Source of the DNA: Gammaproteobacteria bacterium
GTDB taxonomy: Bacteria > Pseudomonadota > Gammaproteobacteria > Pseudomonadales > Azotimanducaceae
Direction: 5' to 3'
Assembly: GCA_028821405.1 (NCBI GenBank)
Contig: JAPPGK010000049.1
Location: 1-51,844, forward strand
Length of the DNA stretch: 51,844 nt
Part shown: positions 1 to 8,367 of the stretch, in pieces
Numbering within the stretch: the stretch's first letter is position 1
How the letters are laid out: every line of letters begins with the position of its first letter
Program-made: the position numbers and the translations under genes
Notes under the pieces: generated by a model
Told to the model about the DNA's origin: nothing
Databases searched by the model: none
Seen by the model: the letters and a program-made list of their open reading frames with translations, nothing else

Positions 1-1
1 A

Positions 2-733
2 AGCGCCGGGGACGGCTTTGGGGCGCTACGCGCAGGCCTGGCCCGGCCCGTCCTCGGCGGCGTCGCGATCCGCAACCTTTCGTTTCGCTACGGTGTGGGA
101 GATCCCCTCGTCGTCGACCACGTCCAACTCGACGTGCCAGCGCGCGCTTTCGTGGCCTTCACCGGCCCGTCGGGTGGCGGCAAGAGTACGTTGGTCAAGG
201 TGATGCTCGGACTCTACCCGCCCACCACTGGAGAAATCCTGCTCGACGGCATGCCGGCAACGCCCGCGGTCTGGCCGGACTGGCGCAAGCGCGTTGGCGT
301 CGTCATGCAGGACGACCAACTGCTCTCCGGCACCATCGCCGACAACATCGCGTTGTTCGATCCCGACATCGACATGCACAGGGTTCAGGATGCCGCGAGA
401 GCTGCCAGGATCCACGACGAAATCCTGCGAATGCCCATGCAGTACCTCTCCACGGTCGGCGACATGGGCAGTACGTTGTCTCGGGGCCAACACCAGCGTG
501 TTCTTCTTGCCAGGGCGTTGTACCGGGATCCCAAGCTGCTCTTTCTGGACGAAGGTACCGCGAACCTCGACGAGGAAACCGAAGCGCAGATCGTCGACCT
601 GGTTTCCTCCCTGCAGATTACCCGCATCGTGGTTGCCCACCGGCCCGCCCTGCTTGAAGCAGCCGACACCGTGTACCGGGTCGCCGGCGGCAAGGTCACG
701 CTGCAAGAACGGGTTCGCATGGAACAAATGTAG
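2..733 (+). CDS. Peptide-exporting ABC transporter (RaxB/CvaB-like), C-terminal part
   Basis: The frame is open from the window edge, so the N-terminus (probably a C39-like peptidase and a membrane domain) lies outside. What remains is a complete nucleotide-binding domain: Walker A GPSGGGKS, a Q-loop region (VGVVMQDDQLLSGTIADNI), the signature as LSRGQ instead of LSGGQ, Walker B LLFLDEGT with DEGT replacing the usual DEAT, and the switch histidine in IVVAHRP. The phrase VGDMGSTLSRGQHQRVLLARALYR is typical of the RaxB/CvaB group, which cleaves and exports double-glycine leader peptides such as colicin V. The subfamily is inferred from this domain only. Two small hypothetical genes follow on the same strand. 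Confidence 0.85.
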   Translation, partial: SAGDGFGALRAGLARPVLGGVAIRNLSFRYGVGDPLVVDHVQLDVPARAFVAFTGPSGGGKSTLVKVMLGLYPPTTGEILLDGMPATPAVWPDWRKRVGVVMQDDQLLSGTIADNIALFDPDIDMHRVQDAARAARIHDEILRMPMQYLSTVGDMGSTLSRGQHQRVLLARALYRDPKLLFLDEGTANLDEETEAQIVDLVSSLQITRIVVAHRPALLEAADTVYRVAGGKVTLQERVRMEQM

Positions 734-932
734 TCTTTGTTGCCTGGCGGTCAGCGCGGCTTCCCGCTCGTCGCGTGGTAGCCCTCGCCGCGTGTCGGTG
801 TCCGCGCAGGACTGACATATCACCCGTCAACGCGCGTCGGAGAAACCACGACATCGAAACATGCGATTTATGCTGGCATCCCGATGACACGAACCGACAA
901 TAGGCCTCACGAACTCACAGCAGAGTGTGCCC

Positions 933-1184
933 ATGGACGATGCAGAAGACGCGCCCGCGACCCCCGCCGTTGAGCCTGCCCCCCCTACGGCCACCTTCCC
1001 CCCCGGCACCGACACCGCCATCCTCGACGGATACCTCGTTCGGTCGGCACCCAACCACGTCATCGCGGTGGCGCTGATCGTGGCCTCGGTTGTCGCGCCG
1101 TTGCTCAAGGGGCTTATCGCCGGACTGGCACTCGTGGGAGCGGTCGCCGCCGTCGGCGACATGTTGGGCGGGGGCCGCCTCTAA
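933..1184 (+). CDS. Small hypothetical protein with Pro/Ala-rich head and hydrophobic tail
   Basis: 83 residues starting at ATG 933; a GTG at 927 in the same frame is an alternative. GCAGAG lies about 6 bases upstream of the ATG and is a weak ribosome site. Residues 1-30 are acidic and rich in Pro and Ala; residues about 45-75 form one long Ala/Val/Leu/Gly segment that could span a membrane; the tail ends in a Gly-rich stretch. It lies 200 bp after a peptide exporter of the bacteriocin type, so a link to that system is possible. However, no double-glycine leader is visible near the N-terminus, and no family was recognised. Whether it is translated is uncertain. Confidence 0.45.
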   Translation: MDDAEDAPATPAVEPAPPTATFPPGTDTAILDGYLVRSAPNHVIAVALIVASVVAPLLKGLIAGLALVGAVAAVGDMLGGGRL

Positions 1185-1279
1185 CGTGATCTACTGCCTT
1201 TCTCGCTGGGGTTCCGTTCGCCTCACGCACGGGTGCTCAAGGTCGGCAAAATGGCCACGCGGCCCTGGCAGGACTGTTG

Positions 1280-1750
1280 ATGCGTAGGTCAGTTCCCCGG
1301 CTCGTGGACGTGCTCTCGATGGCCCACGAACTGGGCCGCACCGTCGACAAGTACTCGGCCGCGTTCAACCGGTCGGTTCTGCTCATCGTGTTCGGGGTAG
1401 CCGTCACACTCTCGTTGCACGGCTTCCTGTTCAGCCCATCCTCTTGGGGGGGCTGGATGTACCTATGTCTCGCCCTGCTTACGGCGTTGTCGCTCGAGGC
1501 CTTTGAACGCGTGCCTGCCTATCGCTCGTGCACGATCGCAGTGCCGGTCACCACACTCGGTGCGTCCTTTCTAGTGCTGGATTTCAGATCCCGCCTCGGC
1601 TGGTTGGTCGTCGCCGGAACGCTCCTTGCCAGTACGCCGTTGGTGGTGCTCGAGGTGATGCGGGCACGCCCGGGCCGCCACGTACATCAAGCCGCGTCGA
1701 TCAAACGGAACCGGACGCCGCAGACCTCCACTTCGTCCTCCGAGACGTAG
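1280..1750 (+). CDS. Hypothetical multi-pass membrane protein
   Basis: 156 residues starting at ATG 1280, with AGGA six bases upstream; a TTG directly before it is the alternative start. About four hydrophobic segments are visible: SVLLIVFGVAVTLSLHGFLF, WMYLCLALLTALSL, TIAVPVTTLGASFLVL and GWLVVAGTLLASTPLVVL. They are preceded by a short soluble head and followed by a basic, Ser/Thr-rich tail. The last 64 bp overlap tail-to-tail with the convergent VOC gene, so the tail may be a read-through extension after loss of an earlier stop. No family was recognised. Its place after the peptide exporter would suit an accessory or immunity protein, but this is speculation. Confidence 0.5.
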   Translation: MRRSVPRLVDVLSMAHELGRTVDKYSAAFNRSVLLIVFGVAVTLSLHGFLFSPSSWGGWMYLCLALLTALSLEAFERVPAYRSCTIAVPVTTLGASFLVLDFRSRLGWLVVAGTLLASTPLVVLEVMRARPGRHVHQAASIKRNRTPQTSTSSSET

Positions 1751-2466
1751 GCGTTGCGTTCCTTGGCCGCCGCCAGGATGCGATCCCGATCCGCCACGTT
1801 AAGGTCGAGCCCGCCGAGCCCGTAGCCGCGCCCGTCGGTGGCTTCAACGAAGCGGATGTCGACATTGTTGAACGCCATGCTGAGCGTCCCGCCGTCCCGG
1901 CTCACCGGCACCCCGGCCACCTTGCCCCAGAGCTCCGCGAGCCCGACCGGATCCGGTCCCTGCAACTCCACGGCCGCGTAGTCGACGGTCACCGACTGGT
2001 CCACCTTGTCTTCCCACTGCAGCCCGCCGGCGGGTTCCCAGTTGCCGTGGAAATCGTTGACCTCGTCCCAGTCGATCTCGAAGAACGCCGCCTTCATGTC
2101 GCCGGGATGGATCTGGCAGATGTTCCAGTGCTCCCGATCAACCTCCCAGGCGATGCGAACGCCGTTGTCCAGCGCCCTCTGCCGCACGGCCTGCTGGTTG
2201 GCCCTGGCGTCCGCCTGGCAGATCACCATGTAGCCGCCGTCGCCGTTGCGGCGATCGAGATACCGTCCCGCCGCGGTGTTCTCCTCCACCGGCACCACGA
2301 CCTCCAGAAAATTGCGTCCGATGGCGAGCAACGTGTTGACAAGCCCGAACCGGCCGACGCCCGGATCGACGAAGCATCGGCGAATGCCGAGTATCTGTTC
2401 GAGGTCGTCAATGGTGCTGTCGAGATCACGGGCAACCAGGCAGATCTGGCGCAGCTGTATGGTCAT
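1687..2466 (-). CDS. VOC superfamily protein (glyoxalase/dioxygenase fold)
   Basis: 259 residues. The ATG is preceded by AAGGA at a good distance. The N-terminus (IQLRQICLVARDLDSTIDDLEQILG) is the opening strand and helix of a vicinal-oxygen-chelate module, and GGLDLNVADRDRILAAAKE near the C-terminus belongs to a second module, so the protein probably has two paired beta-alpha-beta-beta-beta units. These proteins use a divalent metal for isomerase, lyase or dioxygenase chemistry; the substrate cannot be read from the sequence. It stands alone, convergent with the membrane protein before it and divergent from the barrel-like gene after it. Confidence 0.8.
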   Translation of the reverse strand: MTIQLRQICLVARDLDSTIDDLEQILGIRRCFVDPGVGRFGLVNTLLAIGRNFLEVVVPVEENTAAGRYLDRRNGDGGYMVICQADARANQQAVRQRALDNGVRIAWEVDREHWNICQIHPGDMKAAFFEIDWDEVNDFHGNWEPAGGLQWEDKVDQSVTVDYAAVELQGPDPVGLAELWGKVAGVPVSRDGGTLSMAFNNVDIRFVEATDGRGYGLGGLDLNVADRDRILAAAKERNAYVSEDEVEVCGVRFRLIDAA

Positions 2467-2543
2467 GGTGTCAGTCCTTCCCCTGCGTGTTGTCGATGCA
2501 GCGGCTTATGATCGGCTCTGTGGACCGCGATTGCCATCCGACC

Positions 2544-3344
2544 ATGATGAAATGTCTTGCTCTGGCTGCACTGGCCATGCACGCGTTGCCCGTGGCCGGC
2601 CGAACAGTCGTCGAGGTCGGTGGGGCGCTGCCGAGCGAATCCGGGTATCTGCAGACCCCCGCCGGAGGCATGCCGGGGACCGCGACCGCAAAGCGACCGA
2701 CCTTGGCCGAGATCGATCTCGACGGCGGTCACTTCCGCTGGCTTGGTGCGCGTCTCGACTTCAACCCATCCGCGAAGAGCGATCCCGCCGCCGTGCCGTT
2801 CCGTCTACGCGTCCACGCTCGTTTCACGACAATCGGCGACGGCGCAACGTCCATGATCGAACAGGCGTTCACGATCCGTGGCGGCGTCTTCGAAGTTGGC
2901 GACTCGGTTCGTTCCCGGGTCTCCTACGACGGCCTGACCCTGGCCGCGACCGGCGTGTTCGGCCTCGGCCCGGGTCTCTCGGTGGAGATCGGCCCGGTAG
3001 TCGGTTGGACGGCATTCGACTTCACGATGCGGGGCGAGCGCCACCAGATCGACCGTGCCTACCACGTCACTACGTTCGGGCTGGTTGGGGAGGTCAGAAG
3101 GGACTTCGGGAACGGCTGGCAGATCCGCGCGAAGATCGCGGCGTCGCCCGCATTCGAGGGTGTTGGCAGCCGCCATGCCGCCGAGACCTGGCTTGGCCGC
3201 GATCTAACGGAGCGATTCGGCGTTGCCATCGGCGCAGGATTCGAGGCGTTTGGCTACGACGACGCACACAAGCAGGAACTGCCGAACCGACTCAATGTCA
3301 GCAGACGCGTCGTCCCGGCCCTTGCCGTCCGGCTTCGACTTTGA
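2544..3344 (+). CDS. Exported beta-barrel-like protein, function unknown
   Basis: 266 residues from ATG 2544. This start gives a clean short signal peptide (MMKCLALAALAMHALPVAG); an in-frame upstream start at 2487 would bury it. The mature part alternates polar and hydrophobic residues over most of its length and contains many short Gly/Asn/Asp turns. It ends in a strand closing with AVRLRL, as expected of an outer-membrane barrel of about 8-12 strands. No enzyme motif or family was recognised. Its 3' end is 6 bp from the end of the convergent ABC-2/M1-like gene. Confidence 0.65.
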   Translation: MMKCLALAALAMHALPVAGRTVVEVGGALPSESGYLQTPAGGMPGTATAKRPTLAEIDLDGGHFRWLGARLDFNPSAKSDPAAVPFRLRVHARFTTIGDGATSMIEQAFTIRGGVFEVGDSVRSRVSYDGLTLAATGVFGLGPGLSVEIGPVVGWTAFDFTMRGERHQIDRAYHVTTFGLVGEVRRDFGNGWQIRAKIAASPAFEGVGSRHAAETWLGRDLTERFGVAIGAGFEAFGYDDAHKQELPNRLNVSRRVVPALAVRLRL

Positions 3345-3350
3345 CGCGCT

Positions 3351-6300
3351 CTACGTTCCTTTGGAGCCTGTGGCCTCGCGCGGCTCCCACCAGACGGCGT
3401 CGGCGACCACATAATCACCGCCGTCCCTGCGGCTCGAGACCGCCAGCGCCGCCATGCCCGCCTTGAGGTCGTAGTCGCCGAGCACATGCCAGCCGTACCC
3501 CGCGTTGCTGGCGTCAAAGGCGATGTCGAACTTGTCCGCCCCCGCCAAGAGGCGCATGTGGTAGGTGCCGGCCCTTTCGAGCCGGAAGCCCGTTTCGAAC
3601 GCGGTCAGTTGCCGCAGGCCGGCCCATCGGAGGCGTCCGTAGGTCCGATCTACACCCGCTGCCCGGTCGCTCGGTACGTGGTAATGCAACCGCCAGCGGC
3701 CACCCGTCGGCAGCTTGGCGGCGAATACCGCTTCTTCGGTGCCATCTCCCTGCGCCGCGACGACGACCGTGGCTTCGTACTTCCCCCAACCCCGCGCCAC
3801 TGGCTGTCGGCCCCAACGGCCCGCCGGCACATTCCACCATGCTTCGGCGGGCGACTCCGCCCCGTCGGCAACAGCGTCCGTCGGTGCCGCGGCGAAAACC
3901 GAGCCCGGCGCGCCAACCGACCGTACGGCGAATCCGATGTCCAGATCGTCGACCACCAGACCGTCCAACAGCGGCGGGCGCCAAGCGCTCCGGCGGATGC
4001 CGGCCGGCTCGTCGTCGGACTGCGGGATCGAGTCCGGACTCGGCGTCGCGAGCGCGACCTGTCTTCGATTGCGCGAGAGGAATGTGTGCAGTCGTGCGAA
4101 GAGCGGCGGGCTCGGCGTCGCGAGTTCGATCTCGACCGCCTCGTCGCCGGCCAGATAGACCAGGTTGCTGGCGTGGTCGATCAACATGGGTTCGCCCGAG
4201 ACCCACAACACGAGGCGCACGACACCGGGCGCAGGCTCGTCGTTCCGCACCCGGAGCCTCGACAGATAGCGCGGGAGGCCGCGTTCGTCATCGGCAATTC
4301 GAACCACCTGCAGGGGCGAATGCACGAAACCGGGCAGAACCTGGCTGCGGAGCTGTCCGCTCAGGGTCTCCGCCAGCGGCGCGTCGAGATGCCGCACAGC
4401 CGCCAGGAAATCCACCATGGGGAACGTCCGGCCGTCGAAGCGCCCGAGCAGGTCGGCCAGCAGGGCGCCGGTCTTCTCCTTGCCGAGTCCGACATGAATG
4501 AGTTCCGCCATTGCCGCCGCCCGGCGATAGCCGGCGTCGGACGCGGCGTCCGTGACGATCCGCACCGGAGAACCGGCCGGGGCCATGTCGCCGGCCGTTG
4601 CAACGGCGGCGCGGAACTGCCGGTCCACGAGCGCGTTGTGTACCGGCGCGGTGTCGGCCATGGTCCGACCGATCAGCCGCGCGCCGATGCCAGACGGCAT
4701 CGAGCCGACGAAGACATGGGCAGAGAAGTGGGACTTCGGGTCGCCGACGAGCCTGTTCGCCAAGGCCTCAAGCAGCAGGTCCAAATGGAATCCCCCCGGG
4801 CCCTGCGCACGCGTCCTGAACAAGAGGTGGCTGCGGGCCATGGCGGCATACGCCTCGCCGGCGCTGTAATCGCTGTCGAGGTAGTCGAAGAGGATTGGGA
4901 CAAGGGTGGTTTCCGCGAACGCCTCATCGCCCTGCCCTCGTGCGGATGCGTACGGGGGAGTCTGGCTCGCGAAGTCGAAACGAGCGGTGGGGAAGCCGTG
5001 TTCGCGGACCATTACGATGCCGGGCGCGGCGAGCGCCGAATCCATGCGTCGACCGCCGCGGAACCCGCGTAGGCGCGCGGGCACTTCGACGAGGCTCAGG
5101 CTGCCGTACGGATAGGGAATGCCGCTGTCGGCCGCGGACTCGAACCGCCACGCGAAGTTGCCACGCATCGACTCTGCGGCGGCCCTGAAGAACCGGGGGT
5201 TGTGCATGTGCTGCCGATGCAGGAGAAGTTCGACATCCACCGCGGCCACCGACGCGGCCCGTCGCTCGAAACGGTTCGAGGCGAGGACGGCGACCTCCGC
5301 CACCGGCGCCGGCGGCCGGAAACCGAAGCGAATGCCGCTGCCGGGCGCCGGCGACTCCGTCCGCCGCCCGGGCCCCGCCGCCAGCCAACCCCGCGGCAGG
5401 TCCACGTCCAGCGAGAGATCGAAGAAGTCCGGAACGGCCCCGAAAGCCGATCCCGCGGCGGGAAGCCACGCGACGCCCGGCAGCAGCGCCGCGTAGTCGC
5501 TCTCGAAGATCGACGCCTCCATGCCGAGCGTGTGCAGCAGGCTGTCCGCCAGCGCGAGGGACGACGGGTTCAGCGCCTCGTCGAGATAGGCGAAGCGCGG
5601 GTCGGGAATACCGGTGGCCAGCAGCGACAGCTCGATGGCCTCTCCTGCCGCCAACGGCCGCGCCAACCGCACGTCCAGCAGCCCGCTCTCATGGCGGTGC
5701 TCCAGCGTATACCCGCCCGCGCGGACATGCGCGATGTCCATGCCGGCGTTGAAACGGAACACCAAGGCGTCCTTCTGCACCTCACTCCGCGCGCGTAGGG
5801 TCGTGTCCAGGCGAAGTTGGCGTCCCGGGTCGATGACAACCTGCGCGGCCATCCGCTCGATGTCGAACCCCGCCGCTCCCCGCCGATCCTGATGGGCGGC
5901 GATCCACCCCGCGCGTTCGGTCCGTTCGTGAGCGGCCTGGGCCAACAGGAGCGCCAGGCAGGTGGCACCCAACGACCCGAGGGCCGCGCCTGCTACTGTC
6001 TGCGTCGCGGCACCGTCATCGCGGCGTGCGCGGCGGGCGAGCGCCGCGGCCGCAAGGCACAGCGCACCCCCAGCCAGTAGCAGCAGCGCGAGCCGCTGGG
6101 CGACAACGTCGAGGTCGGCGAACTCCGGCAGCATGTCCGACGAGACTGCGCCGAAGCGCGGCAGCAGAGAGGCCACCGGCAGCAGCCACGCGGGCAGCGC
6201 GAACAGCGCCCCAACCTGCAGCGCAAGCAAGGCAAACGCGGCGGCCGCAGCAGCCCACGCGCTACCGAGCGCTACCCGGAGAAAAACGACCAGCGCCGTC

Positions 6301-6803
6301 CAGGCGGCGAGCGCCACCGGCGCGTCGAGGAGGAGGAATGCCGCCAGCGACCATGGCTCTACGAAATCGCCGGTCCAGAATCCGGTCGCCCTCGCGGCGG
6401 CGCCAATCGCGAGGGTCATCAACGCCAGCACCGCGGGCGCAAGCCATGCCGCGAGCGCCACTGCCGCAGTTCGGCCGACCACGAAGGACAGATTGGATGG
6501 GGGCCGGGCGGCGACGGCCGCGGCTATCCGGTCGCGGCGGTCCCTGGCCAGCGCGTCCACCGCCAACAGCACCGCCCCCGCCATGATGGCCAGCAGCGTC
6601 AGGTCGCCGAATCCATGGATCAGGAAGCGCGGCGAAACCGAGCCCGCGGTGGCCCCATACCCCGAGCGGATGCCGTGGGCGGCCGAGAAGTAGAGGAACG
6701 GCCCCAGGCCGCCCGCGACGGCGATCGCCACGACGACCCACGTCTGCACCGCCCGCCGCAGCGAGCGGAACTCGGCGGCGGCGACGGCGAACGTCTGCTT
6801 CAT
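3351..6803 (-). CDS. ABC-2 permease fused to an M1-aminopeptidase-like domain
   Basis: 1150 residues. Residues 1-290 hold about six to seven hydrophobic segments in the style of ABC-2 export permeases, starting with a typical MKQTFAVAAAEFRSLRR head. A small membrane segment near residue 275 leads into a large extracytoplasmic part of about 850 residues. The overall plan matches known 'ABC transporter permease/M1 family aminopeptidase' proteins, but the zinc motif HExxH of that family was not found when the protein was read through. The peptidase-like domain therefore looks inactive or very divergent. The matching ABC ATPase is normally the neighbour, and none is present. GC content and codon use look like the rest of the window. 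Function unknown. Confidence 0.7.
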   Translation of the reverse strand: MKQTFAVAAAEFRSLRRAVQTWVVVAIAVAGGLGPFLYFSAAHGIRSGYGATAGSVSPRFLIHGFGDLTLLAIMAGAVLLAVDALARDRRDRIAAAVAARPPSNLSFVVGRTAAVALAAWLAPAVLALMTLAIGAAARATGFWTGDFVEPWSLAAFLLLDAPVALAAWTALVVFLRVALGSAWAAAAAAFALLALQVGALFALPAWLLPVASLLPRFGAVSSDMLPEFADLDVVAQRLALLLLAGGALCLAAAALARRARRDDGAATQTVAGAALGSLGATCLALLLAQAAHERTERAGWIAAHQDRRGAAGFDIERMAAQVVIDPGRQLRLDTTLRARSEVQKDALVFRFNAGMDIAHVRAGGYTLEHRHESGLLDVRLARPLAAGEAIELSLLATGIPDPRFAYLDEALNPSSLALADSLLHTLGMEASIFESDYAALLPGVAWLPAAGSAFGAVPDFFDLSLDVDLPRGWLAAGPGRRTESPAPGSGIRFGFRPPAPVAEVAVLASNRFERRAASVAAVDVELLLHRQHMHNPRFFRAAAESMRGNFAWRFESAADSGIPYPYGSLSLVEVPARLRGFRGGRRMDSALAAPGIVMVREHGFPTARFDFASQTPPYASARGQGDEAFAETTLVPILFDYLDSDYSAGEAYAAMARSHLLFRTRAQGPGGFHLDLLLEALANRLVGDPKSHFSAHVFVGSMPSGIGARLIGRTMADTAPVHNALVDRQFRAAVATAGDMAPAGSPVRIVTDAASDAGYRRAAAMAELIHVGLGKEKTGALLADLLGRFDGRTFPMVDFLAAVRHLDAPLAETLSGQLRSQVLPGFVHSPLQVVRIADDERGLPRYLSRLRVRNDEPAPGVVRLVLWVSGEPMLIDHASNLVYLAGDEAVEIELATPSPPLFARLHTFLSRNRRQVALATPSPDSIPQSDDEPAGIRRSAWRPPLLDGLVVDDLDIGFAVRSVGAPGSVFAAAPTDAVADGAESPAEAWWNVPAGRWGRQPVARGWGKYEATVVVAAQGDGTEEAVFAAKLPTGGRWRLHYHVPSDRAAGVDRTYGRLRWAGLRQLTAFETGFRLERAGTYHMRLLAGADKFDIAFDASNAGYGWHVLGDYDLKAGMAALAVSSRRDGGDYVVADAVWWEPREATGSKGT

Positions 6804-6869
6804 TGTGACGCCAACCGTGGTCTCCTCCGTCGGCTCGGCAACGGTGGCGCGATCTTGACGCGCCTTTAG

Positions 6870-6904
6870 GGCGCGCGGGCGAACGCAAGGCTCGCCCCTA
6901 CGCG
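6870..6904. repeat. REP-like palindrome ending in CCCCTAC
   Basis: GC-rich hairpin with arms GGGCGA (6877-6882) and TCGCCC (6892-6897) running into CCCCTACG. It is the same motif, in the opposite direction, as GTAGGGGC repeats elsewhere in the window. It lies between the ABC-2/M1-like start and the GST stop; its edge touches the GST stop codon. Confidence 0.55.
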
Positions 6905-7875
6905 AGGAACTCCTTGCAGCCCGTGGCGGTGAGCACGGCGTCTAACGCCGGGTCGCCCGCGACCTCGGCGTACCGGGCCTTGAGCGCGCCGAGGCTCCGG
7001 GCGTGGTATTTCTGCGGCTTCTGGGTCCACCGATTGCCCTTGAGGGTCACGTCGAACTCGTCCTCGGCGCTGGCGATGGCATTCGCGTTGGCGACGTCCC
7101 ATGGCAGGAACAGACCGGCCACTTGGTCGCTCAACACACCCAGCAGCGTGGGTTCGAGTGCTGCCCAGTCCTCGAACTCGCCGAGGTCCCGGGGATCGAG
7201 CATGCGGTCGATCCAGGCGACCACATTGGGGGCTTTTTCCACGAGCGCACCCGCCGTCGGGTCGCGGCCGGCCTCGTAGATCTGACCCCAGAGGCCGAAG
7301 TCGCCGAACGCCGGCCGGCCGCCGAAGAGGTACGGTCGCGACGCCAGGTGGGCATCGAGTAGCGGCAGGACGTCGGCGAAGCTCTGTTCGATTTGCGGCG
7401 CGGTCGCCTCGTTGGAGCCGACGAACCACACCCGGGGCACCATGCGTTCGCGAATGTTCTGGGCCAGGGTATCGATCTTCTCCGGCGGCGCGTCGGCTGC
7501 GAAACGCCGGGATACCGCGACCTGGTCAATCTCCCGGGCCCACCGCATGTGAAACATCCACTTGTTGCCCCATTCGTCGCCGAATTCTTCCAATAGGGCC
7601 GAGACGAACCCGCCCACGGCACCGGCGGGGTGGATGCTCGGGTCCGGGTACTTCGCTTCCATGGTCTCGATGATCGGCGTCGAGTCCTGGATGCCGGTGT
7701 CGTCCGGCGTGACCACAAGGGGGATCAGCGGCAGCCGCGCGTGTTTGGCATACAGATCCGGCGCTTCATTCCGCCCACGCCATTCGTGGGGGATCTTCTT
7801 GTAGCGGAAGTACGAGCGGACCTTGACCGAATAAGGCGACTCTTCCGAGCCGATGACGATGTAGTTGCCGGTCAT
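6898..7875 (-). CDS. Glutathione S-transferase family protein
   Basis: 325 residues from ATG 7875; an in-frame GTG upstream would only add a stretch lacking conserved features. Residues 1-80 form a thioredoxin-like N-domain with GSEESPYSVKVRSYFRYKKIPHE: the SPYS element takes the place of the CPYS/CPFC active site, and IQDSTPIIETME is the glutathione-binding Glu-Ser region. The remaining 240 residues are the helical C-domain, longer than in classic GSTs (about 200-220 aa in total). The exact reaction is unknown; conjugation, lyase or dehalogenase roles all exist in the family. It lies 10 bp after the 101-aa gene, so the two are probably co-transcribed. Confidence 0.8.
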   Translation of the reverse strand: MTGNYIVIGSEESPYSVKVRSYFRYKKIPHEWRGRNEAPDLYAKHARLPLIPLVVTPDDTGIQDSTPIIETMEAKYPDPSIHPAGAVGGFVSALLEEFGDEWGNKWMFHMRWAREIDQVAVSRRFAADAPPEKIDTLAQNIRERMVPRVWFVGSNEATAPQIEQSFADVLPLLDAHLASRPYLFGGRPAFGDFGLWGQIYEAGRDPTAGALVEKAPNVVAWIDRMLDPRDLGEFEDWAALEPTLLGVLSDQVAGLFLPWDVANANAIASAEDEFDVTLKGNRWTQKPQKYHARSLGALKARYAEVAGDPALDAVLTATGCKEFLA

Positions 7876-7885
7876 GGGCGCGAGG

Positions 7886-8191
7886 TCAACCGCTTGCGCG
7901 GGTACCTGTGAAGCTCGCGCTGCCGAACGCACCGAGTTTCACGTTGCCGCTGATCTCGTCGCCGTCGGCGGTGGCGCTGAACTCGAGGGTCATCGGCATC
8001 GGGCTGGTGATCGACACTTTCCACGCACCCGTGTTGCCGTCCACCGAGCCGTCCTTGATGTCCACCGTGCCCTGGGCGCTCGACATCGTCCCCGAGAGGC
8101 TGCCACCGTCCGTCTGAAGCGTGACGGTGGCCTTCTGCTGGCCCATCGGCGTATTGGTCACCGTCTCCCAAGTGCCGTCCAGATCACTCAT
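7886..8191 (-). CDS. Small conserved-looking beta-rich protein
   Basis: 101 residues. The start is firm: GGAGAAGGAA immediately precedes ATG 8191. The chain reads as alternating strands (DGTWETVTNTPMGQQKATVTL, GTVDIKDGSV, WKVSITSPMPMTLEFSATADG), giving a small all-beta domain of about eight strands without signal peptide or cysteines. I recall similar ~100-aa domains free-standing or at the ends of amidohydrolases in Alpha- and Gammaproteobacteria, always without assigned function. It precedes the GST gene by 10 bp. A ligand-binding role is a guess. Confidence 0.7.
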   Translation of the reverse strand: MSDLDGTWETVTNTPMGQQKATVTLQTDGGSLSGTMSSAQGTVDIKDGSVDGNTGAWKVSITSPMPMTLEFSATADGDEISGNVKLGAFGSASFTGTRASG

Positions 8192-8367
8192 TTCCTTCTC
8201 CCAAAATCCGGGTGTTACGAATCGGACGGCAGTATGACAGAGCGCTGTTGCAACTTGTATAGCGCACCAGGGCAAGGGGTACCTGCAGCCGTCCGGTCAA
8301 CTCCTGCGACGGCATCGCGGGACATCGGCGTATGATTCCATGACGCCGGACAACCGAGGAGAGACGA

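Noticed and set aside
933-1184. Definite bacteriocin precursor
   Set aside because: No double-glycine leader near the N-terminus; the only Gly run is at the C-terminus.
3486-5072. Long open frame (528 codons) on the plus strand
   Set aside because: Antisense to the ABC-2/M1-like gene; Arg/Gly-rich composition without family features, a common effect of high GC.
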